NCBI GenBank assembly: GCA_028873575.1
Contig: JAGWHY010000015.1
Span: 1 to 32,411, forward strand
Length of the DNA: 32,411 bases
Direction: 5' to 3'
Source of the DNA: Acidobacteriota bacterium
Lineage (GTDB): Bacteria > Actinomycetota > Acidimicrobiia > Acidimicrobiales > RAAP-2
This document shows positions 16,210 through 23,821 of the stretch, piece after piece. The notes under the pieces were generated by a model. It was not told where the DNA came from and did no database searches. It was given only the letters and a program-made list of their open reading frames with translations. The translations under genes and the position numbers were made by a program. How positions within the stretch are numbered: the stretch's first letter is position 1; each line of letters starts with the position of its first letter.

Positions 16210-17205
16210 TCACTCCACCAAGGTGCGACCGGTGAGTCGCAAGAAGACGTCCTCGAGAGAGCTACGTCGTACCAGCGCGCTGGTCGGCGTCAATCCCAGA
16301 TCGTGCACCTTTTGCAGCGCGGCGTCGCCGTGGTCGACGTAGAGCAGTATCCGGTCAGGCAGAACCTCGACGCGCTCGGCGACGTCGGAGAAAAGGTTGT
16401 CGAACTGCGCGTGATCGTCAACGCTGAATCGCAACTCGAGAACCTCTCGGGTGCTGTGACGCTCAATGAGGGCGCGCGGCGCCCCTTCGGCCACGATCGT
16501 GCCGTGGTCCATAACGACCAAGCGGTCGCAAAGCTGTTCGGCCTCGTCCATGTAGTGCGTGGTGATGATGAGGGTGACGCCGTCGCGCTTGAGGCGATAG
16601 AGCCGTTCCCACAACAGGTGGCGGGCCTGGGGATCGAGACCGGTGGTGGGCTCGTCGAGGATGAGCAGATCAGGGCGATTAATGAGCGCCCGCGCGATCG
16701 TGAGACGGCGTTTCATGCCACCCGAGAGATTGTCGACTTTGTCGTGCTCGCGTTCACTGAGTTGGGCGAACGCGAGTAGTTCGCTGGCGCGCTCACGCGC
16801 GACGCGACGCGGAAGATCGAAGTAGCGAGCGAACATCTCAAGGTTTTTGCGCACCGAGAGCTCCAGCTCCAGGGTGTCCTCTTGGGGTACGACCCCGAGT
16901 CGCGCACGAATCTCGGGGCCGGACGTGGTGGGATCGAGCCCGAAGATGCGCAACGTCCCACTACTCGGCCTTGAGACCGCGGAGATCATGCGCATCGTGC
17001 TGGTCTTGCCGGCGCCGTTCGGGCCAAGGAATCCGAAGCTTTCACCGCGGTCGATCGAGAGGTCGATCCCCTTGACGGCGTCGAAGTCACCGAAGCGTTT
17101 GGTCAGTTGGTGCGCCTCGAGAATGGGAGGAACTGACGTAGGGGTTCCTTTCGTACGGGCGAGTGAGGAGTTGTTCTTTTCGGGGACCGCGGAATCGAGC
17201 CACAA
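16210..17205 (-). CDS. ABC transporter ATP-binding protein (DrrA/NodI-like exporter ATPase)
   Basis: This cytoplasmic ATPase subunit powers the two permeases encoded downstream. It has Walker A GPNGAGKTST, Q-loop VPQEDTLELE, signature LSGGMKRR, Walker B LLILDEPTTGLDP and the switch His in TTHYMDEAEQ, followed by a C-terminal extension of about 90 residues as in DrrA/NodI. The start is uncertain. TTG at 17205 has a GGGGGTG 7 bases upstream and gives 331 aa. GTG at 17244 gives 344 aa but lacks a Shine-Dalgarno. The conserved domain only begins near PPILEAHQLTKRF, about 28 residues after the TTG, and the stretch before it looks unconserved. The presumed ribosome-binding G tract lies inside a 13 bp inverted repeat. 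The function is confident; the start is not. Confidence 0.9.
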   Translation of the reverse strand: MWLDSAVPEKNNSSLARTKGTPTSVPPILEAHQLTKRFGDFDAVKGIDLSIDRGESFGFLGPNGAGKTSTMRMISAVSRPSSGTLRIFGLDPTTSGPEIRARLGVVPQEDTLELELSVRKNLEMFARYFDLPRRVARERASELLAFAQLSEREHDKVDNLSGGMKRRLTIARALINRPDLLILDEPTTGLDPQARHLLWERLYRLKRDGVTLIITTHYMDEAEQLCDRLVVMDHGTIVAEGAPRALIERHSTREVLELRFSVDDHAQFDNLFSDVAERVEVLPDRILLYVDHGDAALQKVHDLGLTPTSALVRRSSLEDVFLRLTGRTLVE

Positions 17206-17209
17206 CGCA

Positions 17210-17254
17210 CGACACCCCCGTGTCGCTTGGTACGCCAGCGCCACGGGGGTGTCG
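17210..17254 (-). repeat. 13 bp inverted repeat in the leader of the ABC exporter operon
   Basis: The arms CGACACCCCCGTG (plus strand 17210-17222) and CACGGGGGTGTCG (17242-17254) are perfectly complementary around a 19-base loop. On the minus-strand RNA the 3' arm contains GGGGGTG just before the TTG start at 17205, so folding would hide it. No T tract follows, which argues against a simple terminator of the upstream HU gene. It could be a translational switch, an attenuator or an operator. Confidence 0.6.
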
Positions 17255-17272
17255 AAAAGGGTGTGTCGTGAA

Positions 17273-17286
17273 CGGTTCGTAAACCG
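17273..17286 (-). terminator. small hairpin downstream of the HU gene
   Basis: On the minus strand CGGTT-TACG-AACCG forms a 5 bp stem with a UACG (UNCG-type, very stable) tetraloop, about 25 bases after the HU stop. The sequence CCCTTTTCG follows some 12 bases later. Together with the larger inverted repeat further on it may reduce read-through from HU into the exporter genes. It is weak as a stand-alone terminator. Confidence 0.35.
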
Positions 17287-17311
17287 CTTACGCCACGGCG
17301 AATCTTGCTAC

Positions 17312-17587
17312 TTAACCCTTGACGGCCTTCTTGAAGGTTGAGCCAATCGAAACCTTCGGCGCGCGCGAGGCCTTCACCTGGATAGCTTCTCCAGTCTGGG
17401 GGTTACGCGCGGTACGCGCCTTACGCTCGACGCGCTCGAAGGACAAAAAGCCCGACAGCACGATCTTCTCTCCGCGTGAGACGTTGGAAACGACGACTTC
17501 CTCAAAGGCCTTCAGCACCTCAGCAACGGTGTTCTTCGTGGCGCCACTTTCGGCGACAATTGCATCTACCAACTCGGCCTTGTTCAC
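17312..17587 (-). CDS. hup: DNA-binding protein HU (HU/IHF family)
   Basis: A 91 aa nucleoid-associated protein that bends and compacts DNA as a dimer. The N-terminus MNKAELVDAIVAESGATKNTVAEVLKAF is the usual helical dimer part. Then come the beta-arm pieces SGFLSFERVERKARTARNPQTGEAIQVKA, with the RNPQTGE proline at the arm tip (the HU signature), and SRAPKVSIGSTFKKAVKG. It has no Lys/Ala-rich C-terminal tail, unlike mycobacterial HupB. The GTG start has AAGGAG 7 bases upstream. It is transcribed divergently from the aminotransferase gene. Secure call. Confidence 0.97.
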   Translation of the reverse strand: MNKAELVDAIVAESGATKNTVAEVLKAFEEVVVSNVSRGEKIVLSGFLSFERVERKARTARNPQTGEAIQVKASRAPKVSIGSTFKKAVKG

Positions 17588-17793
17588 CGGTCGACTCCTT
17601 ACTATTAGTGGAAAGGGAACTGGGCTATGCCAGCAACCAGAGCCATTTTTACCGTATTTCGTTGGAAAATTCGGTATTTCCCCTGAGAATTACCACCGAC
17701 ACGGTTCGTCGAGGGGCCATTTTTCCTGATTAGAACCGTCTTTAGAGTGACTGGCGTCGAGACGGTGGTGCGAATTCGACCTACGCTGGCGCC
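17588..17793. promoter_or_regulatory. AT-rich divergent promoter region between HU and the aminotransferase
   Basis: This 206 bp stretch is clearly richer in A/T than the neighbouring genes. It holds a direct repeat of GTATTTC at 17654 and 17674, exactly 20 bp apart. GCCATTTTT is repeated at 17642 and 17716, 74 bp apart. An inverted repeat ACGGTTC/GAACCGT lies at 17701-17707 and 17733-17739. Repeats spaced by whole helical turns are typical of protein-binding sites. The aminotransferase -10 box is at 17782; the HU promoter was not placed with confidence. Confidence 0.6.
17782..17787 (+). promoter_or_regulatory. candidate -10 box for the aminotransferase gene (leaderless)
   Basis: TACGCT ends 6 bases before the ATG at 17794, placing the expected transcription start on the start codon itself. 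No Shine-Dalgarno is present. No convincing -35 box was seen. Confidence 0.5.
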
Positions 17794-19158
17794 ATGAACT
17801 CGATCGATCAGCACCGTTTACGCGAGCTCGTAGCCCTGGAACACGCTCGCTACGTCGCGCTTCACCCCGAGTCGAAGGCCCTGTTCGAGCGTTCCGCGCA
17901 CCTCTTCGCGGGGGTGCCCATGACGTGGATGAACAAGTGGGCCGGCGGATTCCCCTTGGGATTCTCCCGCGCGAGAGGCGCGACCGTCACCGACCTCGAC
18001 GGTCACGACCTGGTTGATTTTGCGCTGGGCGACACCGGTGCCATGGCCGGTCACTCGCCGGAGGCGCTCGTCGAGGCCCTGGCGCGGCGCGCCGGTGAGC
18101 TGGGCGGCGTGACGACCATGCTGCCGACGGAGGACGCCGAATGGGTGGCCGCCGAGCTTTCGCGCCGTTTCGGTCTCGCGCGATGGTCGTTCACCCTTTC
18201 GGCCACTGACGCCAACCGCTGGGTGCTGCGACTGGCGCGCTTAGTCACGAAGCGTCCGAAGATCCTGGTCTTCTCGTACTCGTATCACGGCACGGTCGAC
18301 GAGACCTTCGTGGTCGTCGACGGGCGGGGCCGACCACGTTCACGCCCCGGCAACGTCGGCGCGGCGGTCAATCCGGTACGGACGACGAGAGTCTGTGAGT
18401 TCAACGATCTCGCCACGCTCGAACGCGAGCTCGCGTACGGTGACGTCGCGGCGGTCTTAAGCGAACCGGCGCTGACCAACATCGGCATCGTGCTGCCGAA
18501 CTCGGGGTTCTGGCAGGGGGTTCGCGAACTGTGCGATCGGACGGGCACCTTATTAATTCTCGACGAAACCCACACCTTTTCGGCTGGCCCGGGTGGCGCG
18601 ACCCGTCGCGACGGTCTCAACCCGGACGTCGTCACGATCGGTAAGTCGCTCGGCGGTGGCGTTCCCTCGGGGGCGTTCGGCCTTCGCGCGGAACTCGCCG
18701 AACGCGTGCTCGACACCGCGCGCACGGGCGCGGACCTCGTCGACGTCGGTGGCGTGGGCGGCACCCTGGCCGGCAACGCGTTAAGTCTCGCCGCCATGCG
18801 CGCGGTGCTCGGTGAGGTCTTAACGGACGACGCGTTCATCGAGATGGAGGCCCTCGCGACCACCTTTGCCGACGGCGTGCGGCGCGCGATCGCGGATCGG
18901 GAGCTCGCGTGGTCGGTCAGTCAACTCGGGGCGCGTTGCGAGTACCGCTTCGCGACGCCGGCGCCGAGCAACGGTGGCGAGTCGGCGCGCAGCAGCGACC
19001 CACTCCTCGAGGACTACCTCCACCTCTACGCCATCAATCGCGGCGTGTTGATTACGCCGTTTCACAACATGGCCCTCACCTGTCCCGCCACGACCCTGGA
19101 CCACGTCACGGCGCACCAGCGCGTCTTCGAGGCCGCGCTGGACGAACTCGTCGCCTAG
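17794..19158 (+). CDS. class-III aminotransferase, glutamate-1-semialdehyde aminomutase-like
   Basis: A PLP-dependent fold-type I enzyme of 454 aa. The PLP lysine is K284 in VTIGKSLGGGVPSG. The cofactor-binding aspartate is D257 in LILDETHTFS, and SYHGTVDE lies near 163. The cofactor phosphate/substrate segment reads SATDANRWVLRLAR instead of the common SGTEAN form, and the N-terminal part has WMNKWAGGFPLGF and DFALGDTGAMAGHSPE. These features resemble an actinobacterial 'aspartate aminotransferase family' subgroup rather than true HemL, so I do not assign haem synthesis. The amino donor and acceptor are unknown. The gene is monocistronic with its own leaderless-type promoter, divergent from HU and followed by obg, which has its own promoter box. 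Fold and cofactor are sure; the reaction is not. Confidence 0.88.
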   Translation: MNSIDQHRLRELVALEHARYVALHPESKALFERSAHLFAGVPMTWMNKWAGGFPLGFSRARGATVTDLDGHDLVDFALGDTGAMAGHSPEALVEALARRAGELGGVTTMLPTEDAEWVAAELSRRFGLARWSFTLSATDANRWVLRLARLVTKRPKILVFSYSYHGTVDETFVVVDGRGRPRSRPGNVGAAVNPVRTTRVCEFNDLATLERELAYGDVAAVLSEPALTNIGIVLPNSGFWQGVRELCDRTGTLLILDETHTFSAGPGGATRRDGLNPDVVTIGKSLGGGVPSGAFGLRAELAERVLDTARTGADLVDVGGVGGTLAGNALSLAAMRAVLGEVLTDDAFIEMEALATTFADGVRRAIADRELAWSVSQLGARCEYRFATPAPSNGGESARSSDPLLEDYLHLYAINRGVLITPFHNMALTCPATTLDHVTAHQRVFEAALDELVA

Positions 19159-19180
19159 GGGCACCGCGCGAGCACTCTCG

Positions 19181-19186
19181 TAGGAT
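19181..19186 (+). promoter_or_regulatory. candidate -10 box for obg (leaderless)
   Basis: TAGGAT ends exactly 6 bases before the GTG start of obg, predicting transcription from the first base of the start codon. It probably drives obg-proB as one unit. Confidence 0.55.
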
Positions 19187-19192
19187 GGTGGG

Positions 19193-20563
19193 GTGTCCTC
19201 CTTCGTTGACGCCGCTCAACTTCACGCCAAAGCCGGTAACGGCGGGGCGGGCTGTGTCAGCTTTCGACGCGAGGCCCACGTCGCCAAGGGTGGCCCGGAC
19301 GGCGGCGACGGGGGACGCGGCGGTGACGTCTGGCTGGTGGCCGATCACAATCAGGCGTCGTTACTAGGCTTTCGCGACCATCCCTTTCGTCGCGCCACCG
19401 ACGGCCAACACGGCACCTCGAAGCGCCAACACGGCTCACGCGGCAAGGACGTCGACGTGCCGGTACCGGTGGGCACCATGGTGTTCTCCCAGGAGGGCGA
19501 GCTGCTGGTGGACCTCACGACGCCTGGCGCCCGTTGGCTCGTCGCGCGCGGCGGCGTCGGTGGGCAAGGTAACGCGCGCTTTCTCTCAAATTCGCGCCGC
19601 GCGCCCGCCTTCGCGGAGCAGGGCGAAGTAGGCGAAGAGCGCTGGTGCAACCTCGAACTGCGACTCAAAGCCGACGTCGCGCTGATTGGCTTTCCGAACG
19701 TGGGCAAGTCCACTTTGATCGCGCGCGTGTCGGCGGCGCGTCCCAAAATTGCGGACTACCCCTTTACGACGTTGGTCCCGAATCTCGGCGTCGTGCGGAC
19801 CGGGGCGCGATCCAGCCGACCCGGCGACGCGACCGAGTTCGTCATGGCCGACATCCCCGGGCTCATCGAAGGGGCCGCCGAAGGTCGAGGTCTCGGTCAC
19901 GACTTCTTGCGCCACGTGGAGCGCGCCCGGGTGCTGTGCGTACTACTCGACCTCTCGGAACTCGCCCCGCACTCGCCCGACGAACAACTTCGCATTCTCC
20001 TCAGTGAGCTTGGCGACTACCAGCGCGATTTGCTCGATCGACCCCGCGTGATCGTGGGTTCGAAGGGCGACGTCGCTCACTTCACGCTGGATCAAGGATT
20101 TACGATTTCCGCGGCCAGCGGCGAGGGCGTCGATCGCCTCGTCAATCACCTGGGCACCCTGGTCGATCAAGTTCGACGTGAGGAGGCCAGTGCCCACGCC
20201 GACGAGATCGTCGTGCACCGTCCACTACCCGAGGAGATCTCCGTCACCAAATCGAACGATCGGGCCTGGGTCGTCGAAGGTCGCGCCGCCTTGCGGGCGG
20301 TGCGCTTCCAGGACCTCACCGACGACGAGGCGTTGGCTGAGGTCGTGCGCCGACTGAAGGACTTAGGCGTCGATCGCTCGCTGGTGCGCGCGGGCGTGCG
20401 CGACGGTGACCTCGTCACCATTGGCGAACTGAGTTTTGAGTGGTGGCGTGACGCGGCCAACAGCGGGCTCGACCGCGGTGACCACCACCGCGCGACCCGG
20501 CGCGAGCGCCTCGCGCGACACGGTCGACTGGACGGCGTCGAGACTGAGGACGATGAGTCCTAG
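19193..20563 (+). CDS. obg: Obg/CgtA family GTPase
   Basis: A 456 aa ribosome-associated GTPase involved in late 50S assembly and stress control. The N-terminal Gly-rich Obg fold covers residues 1-158 (GGDGGRGGDVWLVAD, GGVGGQGNARF). The G domain has G1 GFPNVGKST (166-174), FTTLVPNLGVV (switch I) and G3 ADIPGLIEGAAEGRGLG (219-235). The C-terminal OCT domain (about 345-425) ends in GELSFEWW. The G4 motif is SKGD (290-293) instead of NKxD, and only about 12 residues separate it from the G5 SA motif (306-307), shorter than usual. Asp293, the residue mainly responsible for guanine specificity, is kept. GTG at 19193 gives the standard start. It overlaps proB by 11 bp. Identity is secure. Confidence 0.97.
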   Translation: MSSFVDAAQLHAKAGNGGAGCVSFRREAHVAKGGPDGGDGGRGGDVWLVADHNQASLLGFRDHPFRRATDGQHGTSKRQHGSRGKDVDVPVPVGTMVFSQEGELLVDLTTPGARWLVARGGVGGQGNARFLSNSRRAPAFAEQGEVGEERWCNLELRLKADVALIGFPNVGKSTLIARVSAARPKIADYPFTTLVPNLGVVRTGARSSRPGDATEFVMADIPGLIEGAAEGRGLGHDFLRHVERARVLCVLLDLSELAPHSPDEQLRILLSELGDYQRDLLDRPRVIVGSKGDVAHFTLDQGFTISAASGEGVDRLVNHLGTLVDQVRREEASAHADEIVVHRPLPEEISVTKSNDRAWVVEGRAALRAVRFQDLTDDEALAEVVRRLKDLGVDRSLVRAGVRDGDLVTIGELSFEWWRDAANSGLDRGDHHRATRRERLARHGRLDGVETEDDES

Positions 20564-21623
20564 CGTCGTCGTCAAGATTGGCACGTCGTCGATCACGAAC
20601 CCGTCGGGGGGCGTCGCCCACGACGTACTCGCGAACGTCGCCCGTGACGTGAGCGCGGCGCGGCGTCAGGGCTGGTCCGTCGTGGTGGTGACCTCGGGGG
20701 CGATCACCGCGGGATGGGCGAGTGTGGGGGGTGGACGACCCCGACCGCACGACGCGACCATTCTTCAGGCGGTCTCCGCGGTGGGTCAACCACTGCTCAT
20801 GCAGGCGTGGGGAGAGGCCTTCACCCGCGAGGCGCTGAGCGTCGGCCAAGTGCTGTTATCGCCACTCGATTTTTCTGACCGCGCGCAGTACCTCCACGCG
20901 CGCGGCACGCTCGAGGCGTTGGCGGCGTTAGACGTCGTCGCCGTCGTGAACGAGAACGACGCGGTGGCCGATGAGGAAATCCGCTTCGGGGACAACGATC
21001 GCCTGGCGGCGTTGGTGGCCAATCTGGTGGGCGCGTCACATCTCGTGCTGCTGACCGACACCGACGGGCTCTTAACCGCGGATCCGCGACTCGACCCCAA
21101 CGCCACGTTGATTGAGGAGGTCACCTCCTTTGACGAAGAACTGATCGCGAGCGCCGGACTGAGCCGTTCCGGCGTAGGCAGTGGCGGCATGGCCTCAAAA
21201 CTCTCGGCCGCACGGATGGCGACGTGGTCGGGCGTAACGGCCGTGATTGCGCCCGCGCACGCGGAGCACGCGCTCGCCAGGGCCCTCGCGGGCGAGACGG
21301 CGTTCGGGACGACCTTCGTGGCCCGCGCCGATCGTCTGAGTGCTCGCAAGTCCTGGATCGCGTTCGCCGTGAGTTCGCGCGGCGCGCTGAGTGTGAATGA
21401 AGGCGCGACGAGAGCGCTCATGCACGAAGGTCGTAGTTTGCTGCGCGTGGGGGTGACCAGCGTGCGCGGTGATTTTGTCGAAGGCGACGCCGTTGAGGTG
21501 CGAGGTCCTCGTGGCGAAGTTCTCGCCAAGGGCCTCGTGCGCGCGAGCGCGGACGCGTTCGCCGACGGCGATGACGTCGTGATTCATCGCGACGACCTCG
21601 TCCTCTTACGCTCGCCCGAGTGA
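20553..21623 (+). CDS. proB: glutamate 5-kinase
   Basis: This enzyme phosphorylates glutamate at the gamma carboxyl, the first step of proline synthesis. The 356 aa protein comprises an amino-acid kinase domain (VVVKIGTSSIT near residue 5, VVVTSGAITAGW near 50, VVNENDAVADEEIRFGDND near 130, LLTDTDGL near 160, GVGSGGMASKLSAA near 205) and a C-terminal PUA domain (from about 275; GRSLLRVGVTSVRGDFVEGD). Feedback inhibition by proline is known for the family. The ATG at 20553 lies inside the end of obg with an 11 bp overlap and GAGGA just upstream. It matches the family N-terminus; longer in-frame starts would extend deep into obg. Secure call. Confidence 0.97.
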   Translation: MSPSVVVKIGTSSITNPSGGVAHDVLANVARDVSAARRQGWSVVVVTSGAITAGWASVGGGRPRPHDATILQAVSAVGQPLLMQAWGEAFTREALSVGQVLLSPLDFSDRAQYLHARGTLEALAALDVVAVVNENDAVADEEIRFGDNDRLAALVANLVGASHLVLLTDTDGLLTADPRLDPNATLIEEVTSFDEELIASAGLSRSGVGSGGMASKLSAARMATWSGVTAVIAPAHAEHALARALAGETAFGTTFVARADRLSARKSWIAFAVSSRGALSVNEGATRALMHEGRSLLRVGVTSVRGDFVEGDAVEVRGPRGEVLAKGLVRASADAFADGDDVVIHRDDLVLLRSPE

Positions 21624-21629
21624 CTCCAT

Positions 21630-21635
21630 TACGCT
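21630..21635 (+). promoter_or_regulatory. candidate -10 box for proA (leaderless)
   Basis: TACGCT ends 6 bases before the proA ATG, placing the transcription start on the ATG. AGGGAG also lies between the two, but it touches the start codon directly and is too close to act as a Shine-Dalgarno. Read-through from proB, whose stop is 18 bp upstream, is also likely. Confidence 0.45.
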
Positions 21636-21641
21636 AGGGAG

Positions 21642-22877
21642 ATGACGACCCACGACCTCGAAGCCCAGGGTCGCGCCGTCAAGGCCGCGGCCGCCGTGCT
21701 GGCCCAGTCGAGCGATGAACAGCGCCGGGGCGTGCTGACGTTCGTCGCCGAGCGCTTGGAATCATCGGTCGAAGAGTTGCTCGCCGTGAACGCGCACGAC
21801 GTGGCGAACTACCGTGAATCCGGGCCCGGTCGAGATCGACTCGTGCTGACGCCAGGGCGCGTGGCGTCGATGGCCCAGGCGCTGCGCGACGTGGCGAACG
21901 CGCCCGATCCTCTCTTTGAGCGGATCGACGCGAACGTTCGACCGAACGGACTTCGCGTCGAGCGCGTCCGCGTGCCCCTCGGGGTCATCGGCGTCGTCTA
22001 CGAAAATCGCCCCAACGTCACGAGCGACGTGGCCGGGTTGTGCGTGCGAAGCGGCAACGCGGCCTTTTTGCGCGGCTCCTCGTCGGCGCTCGAGACGAAT
22101 CGATTTTTGGTCTCTTTGTGGCGCGAGGCGCTCGAAAAGGAATCGCTACCGGTCGCGGCGGTGAGTCTGGTCGAGGAGACGTCCCATGAGACCGCCGTGG
22201 CCTTTATGCAGTTGAGTGACGTTCTCGACTGTTTAATTCCTCGCGGTGGCCCCAGCCTCATTGCGGCGATGCGTGAGCACGCGCGCGTGCCCTACGTCCT
22301 CGACGGCGACGGAAACTGTCACGTGTACGTCGACGCGTCGGCCGATCTTGCGATGGCGCTCGCCATCGTGAAGAACGCCAAGACGTCACGACCCGGGGTC
22401 TGTAACGCCGCCGAAACCCTGCTCGTGCACGCCGACGTTGCCGCGTCGTTCCTGACTGATCTCGACCCCGCGTTGGCCGACGTTGAGCTTCGTGGCGATG
22501 AGCGAACGAGGAAAATCATTGCGCGCGCGTTGCCGGCGAGCGACGAGGACTACGCCACCGAGTTTCTCGATCTGATTCTGGCGATCAAGGTGGTCGACTC
22601 CTTGGACGAGGCGATTGAACACGTCGCGCGTTACGGTACCGGGCACAGCGAGGCCATCGTGACTGAAGATCGCGCGAGCGCCGCCGCGTGGGTGCGTCGC
22701 GTGGACGCCGCCGCGGTGCTCGTCAACACCTCGACTCGATTTATTGACGGAGGCGAATTGGGACTCGGCGGCGAGGTCGGTATCTCGACACAAAAGCTGC
22801 ACGCGAGGGGCCCGATGGGGCTTCGTGAACTGACCTGCTTAAAGTGGGTCGTCCAAGGAGAGGGACAGATTCGATGA
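21642..22877 (+). CDS. proA: glutamate-5-semialdehyde dehydrogenase (gamma-glutamyl phosphate reductase)
   Basis: This enzyme reduces the ProB product with NADPH to glutamate semialdehyde, the second step of proline synthesis. The 411 aa protein is an aldehyde-dehydrogenase-fold enzyme with the catalytic Cys254 in SRPGVCNAAETLL, VPLGVIGVVYENRPNVTSD (110-129), LRGSSSALETN and IPRGGPSLI. The C-terminal GGEVGISTQKLHARGPMGLRELT is typical of ProA. The stop overlaps the next gene's ATG by 4 bp (ATGA), tying it to a MoxR-type ATPase. Secure call. Confidence 0.97.
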   Translation: MTTHDLEAQGRAVKAAAAVLAQSSDEQRRGVLTFVAERLESSVEELLAVNAHDVANYRESGPGRDRLVLTPGRVASMAQALRDVANAPDPLFERIDANVRPNGLRVERVRVPLGVIGVVYENRPNVTSDVAGLCVRSGNAAFLRGSSSALETNRFLVSLWREALEKESLPVAAVSLVEETSHETAVAFMQLSDVLDCLIPRGGPSLIAAMREHARVPYVLDGDGNCHVYVDASADLAMALAIVKNAKTSRPGVCNAAETLLVHADVAASFLTDLDPALADVELRGDERTRKIIARALPASDEDYATEFLDLILAIKVVDSLDEAIEHVARYGTGHSEAIVTEDRASAAAWVRRVDAAAVLVNTSTRFIDGGELGLGGEVGISTQKLHARGPMGLRELTCLKWVVQGEGQIR

Positions 22878-23821
22878 ACACGCTCGACCCCCGAGAAGAG
22901 ATTGCCAAACGATTGGGACTGGACAGCGTGCCGCCGGTGCGTTTCGATTCGGCCGAGGACGTCCAGGAGCGCCTGGCGAAGAACGACTACTTAAGTGATG
23001 AGGCGATCGCCTCGGTGACGTTTTTAGCGGATCGACTCGCCAAGCCCGTACTCGTGGAGGGGCCGGCCGGCACCGGCAAGACCGCGCTCGCCAAGGCCGT
23101 CGCCGACGCGACGAACTCTCGACTTATCCGCCTGCAGTGCTACGAGGGACTCGACGAGAGTAAGGCCCTTTACGAGTGGAACTACCGCAAGCAACTCCTG
23201 CGCATTCAAGCCGGGCGCAGCGAGTCGTCGGGCGTCGAAGAGTGGAGCGCCCTGGAAGAGGACATTTTCGCGGAGGAGTTTCTCCTGACGCGTCCGCTGC
23301 TCGAAGCGATTTCCGCGACCGACCCGGTGGTTTTGTTGATCGACGAGATTGACCGCGTGGAACTCGAAACAGAGGCCCTGCTTCTCGAAATCCTCTCGGA
23401 GTACCAGGTATCAATTCCCGAATTGGGAACCGTTCGTGCGCAGCAGATTCCCATGGTCTTTTTGACCTCGAACAACACGCGCGAACTCTCCGAGGCGCTG
23501 AAGCGACGTTGTCTATATCTCTACGTGGGCTATCCGACGGTGGAGCGCGAACGTGACATCATCTTGGCCCGCGTGCCGGGCATCACGTCGGCGTTGGCCG
23601 AACAGATTGCCCAGGTGGTTCGATCACTGCGGAACCTCGACCTGAAAAAGGCGCCGTCGGTCTCCGAGACGCTCGACTGGGCTCGGACCTTGGTCGTGCT
23701 CGGGCGCGAGGAGATTGGTGAGCACGACGCGGCCGAAACGCTCCATATTTTGTTGAAGTACCAATCCGACATCGAACGCGCGACGAAAGAGCTCCTCGGT
23801 CGCGCGCGGCCCCTTGCTTAA
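22874..23821 (+). CDS. MoxR-family AAA+ ATPase (CoxD-like)
   Basis: A 315 aa AAA+ protein with Walker A EGPAGTGKT (62-70), Walker B VVLLIDEID (152-160), sensor-1 FLTSNNTRELS and arginine-finger-like LKRRCLYLYVGYP. The stretch ALYEWNYRKQLLRIQ near 98-112 is typical of the CoxD/APE2220 branch. MoxR ATPases work with VWA-domain partners as chaperones that insert metals or remodel large enzyme complexes. The gene next to it encodes such a partner, overlapping by 8 bp. No carbon monoxide dehydrogenase (coxMSL) or other molybdenum enzyme is in the window, so the target complex is unknown. Family firm, client unknown. Confidence 0.92.
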   Translation: MNTLDPREEIAKRLGLDSVPPVRFDSAEDVQERLAKNDYLSDEAIASVTFLADRLAKPVLVEGPAGTGKTALAKAVADATNSRLIRLQCYEGLDESKALYEWNYRKQLLRIQAGRSESSGVEEWSALEEDIFAEEFLLTRPLLEAISATDPVVLLIDEIDRVELETEALLLEILSEYQVSIPELGTVRAQQIPMVFLTSNNTRELSEALKRRCLYLYVGYPTVERERDIILARVPGITSALAEQIAQVVRSLRNLDLKKAPSVSETLDWARTLVVLGREEIGEHDAAETLHILLKYQSDIERATKELLGRARPLA

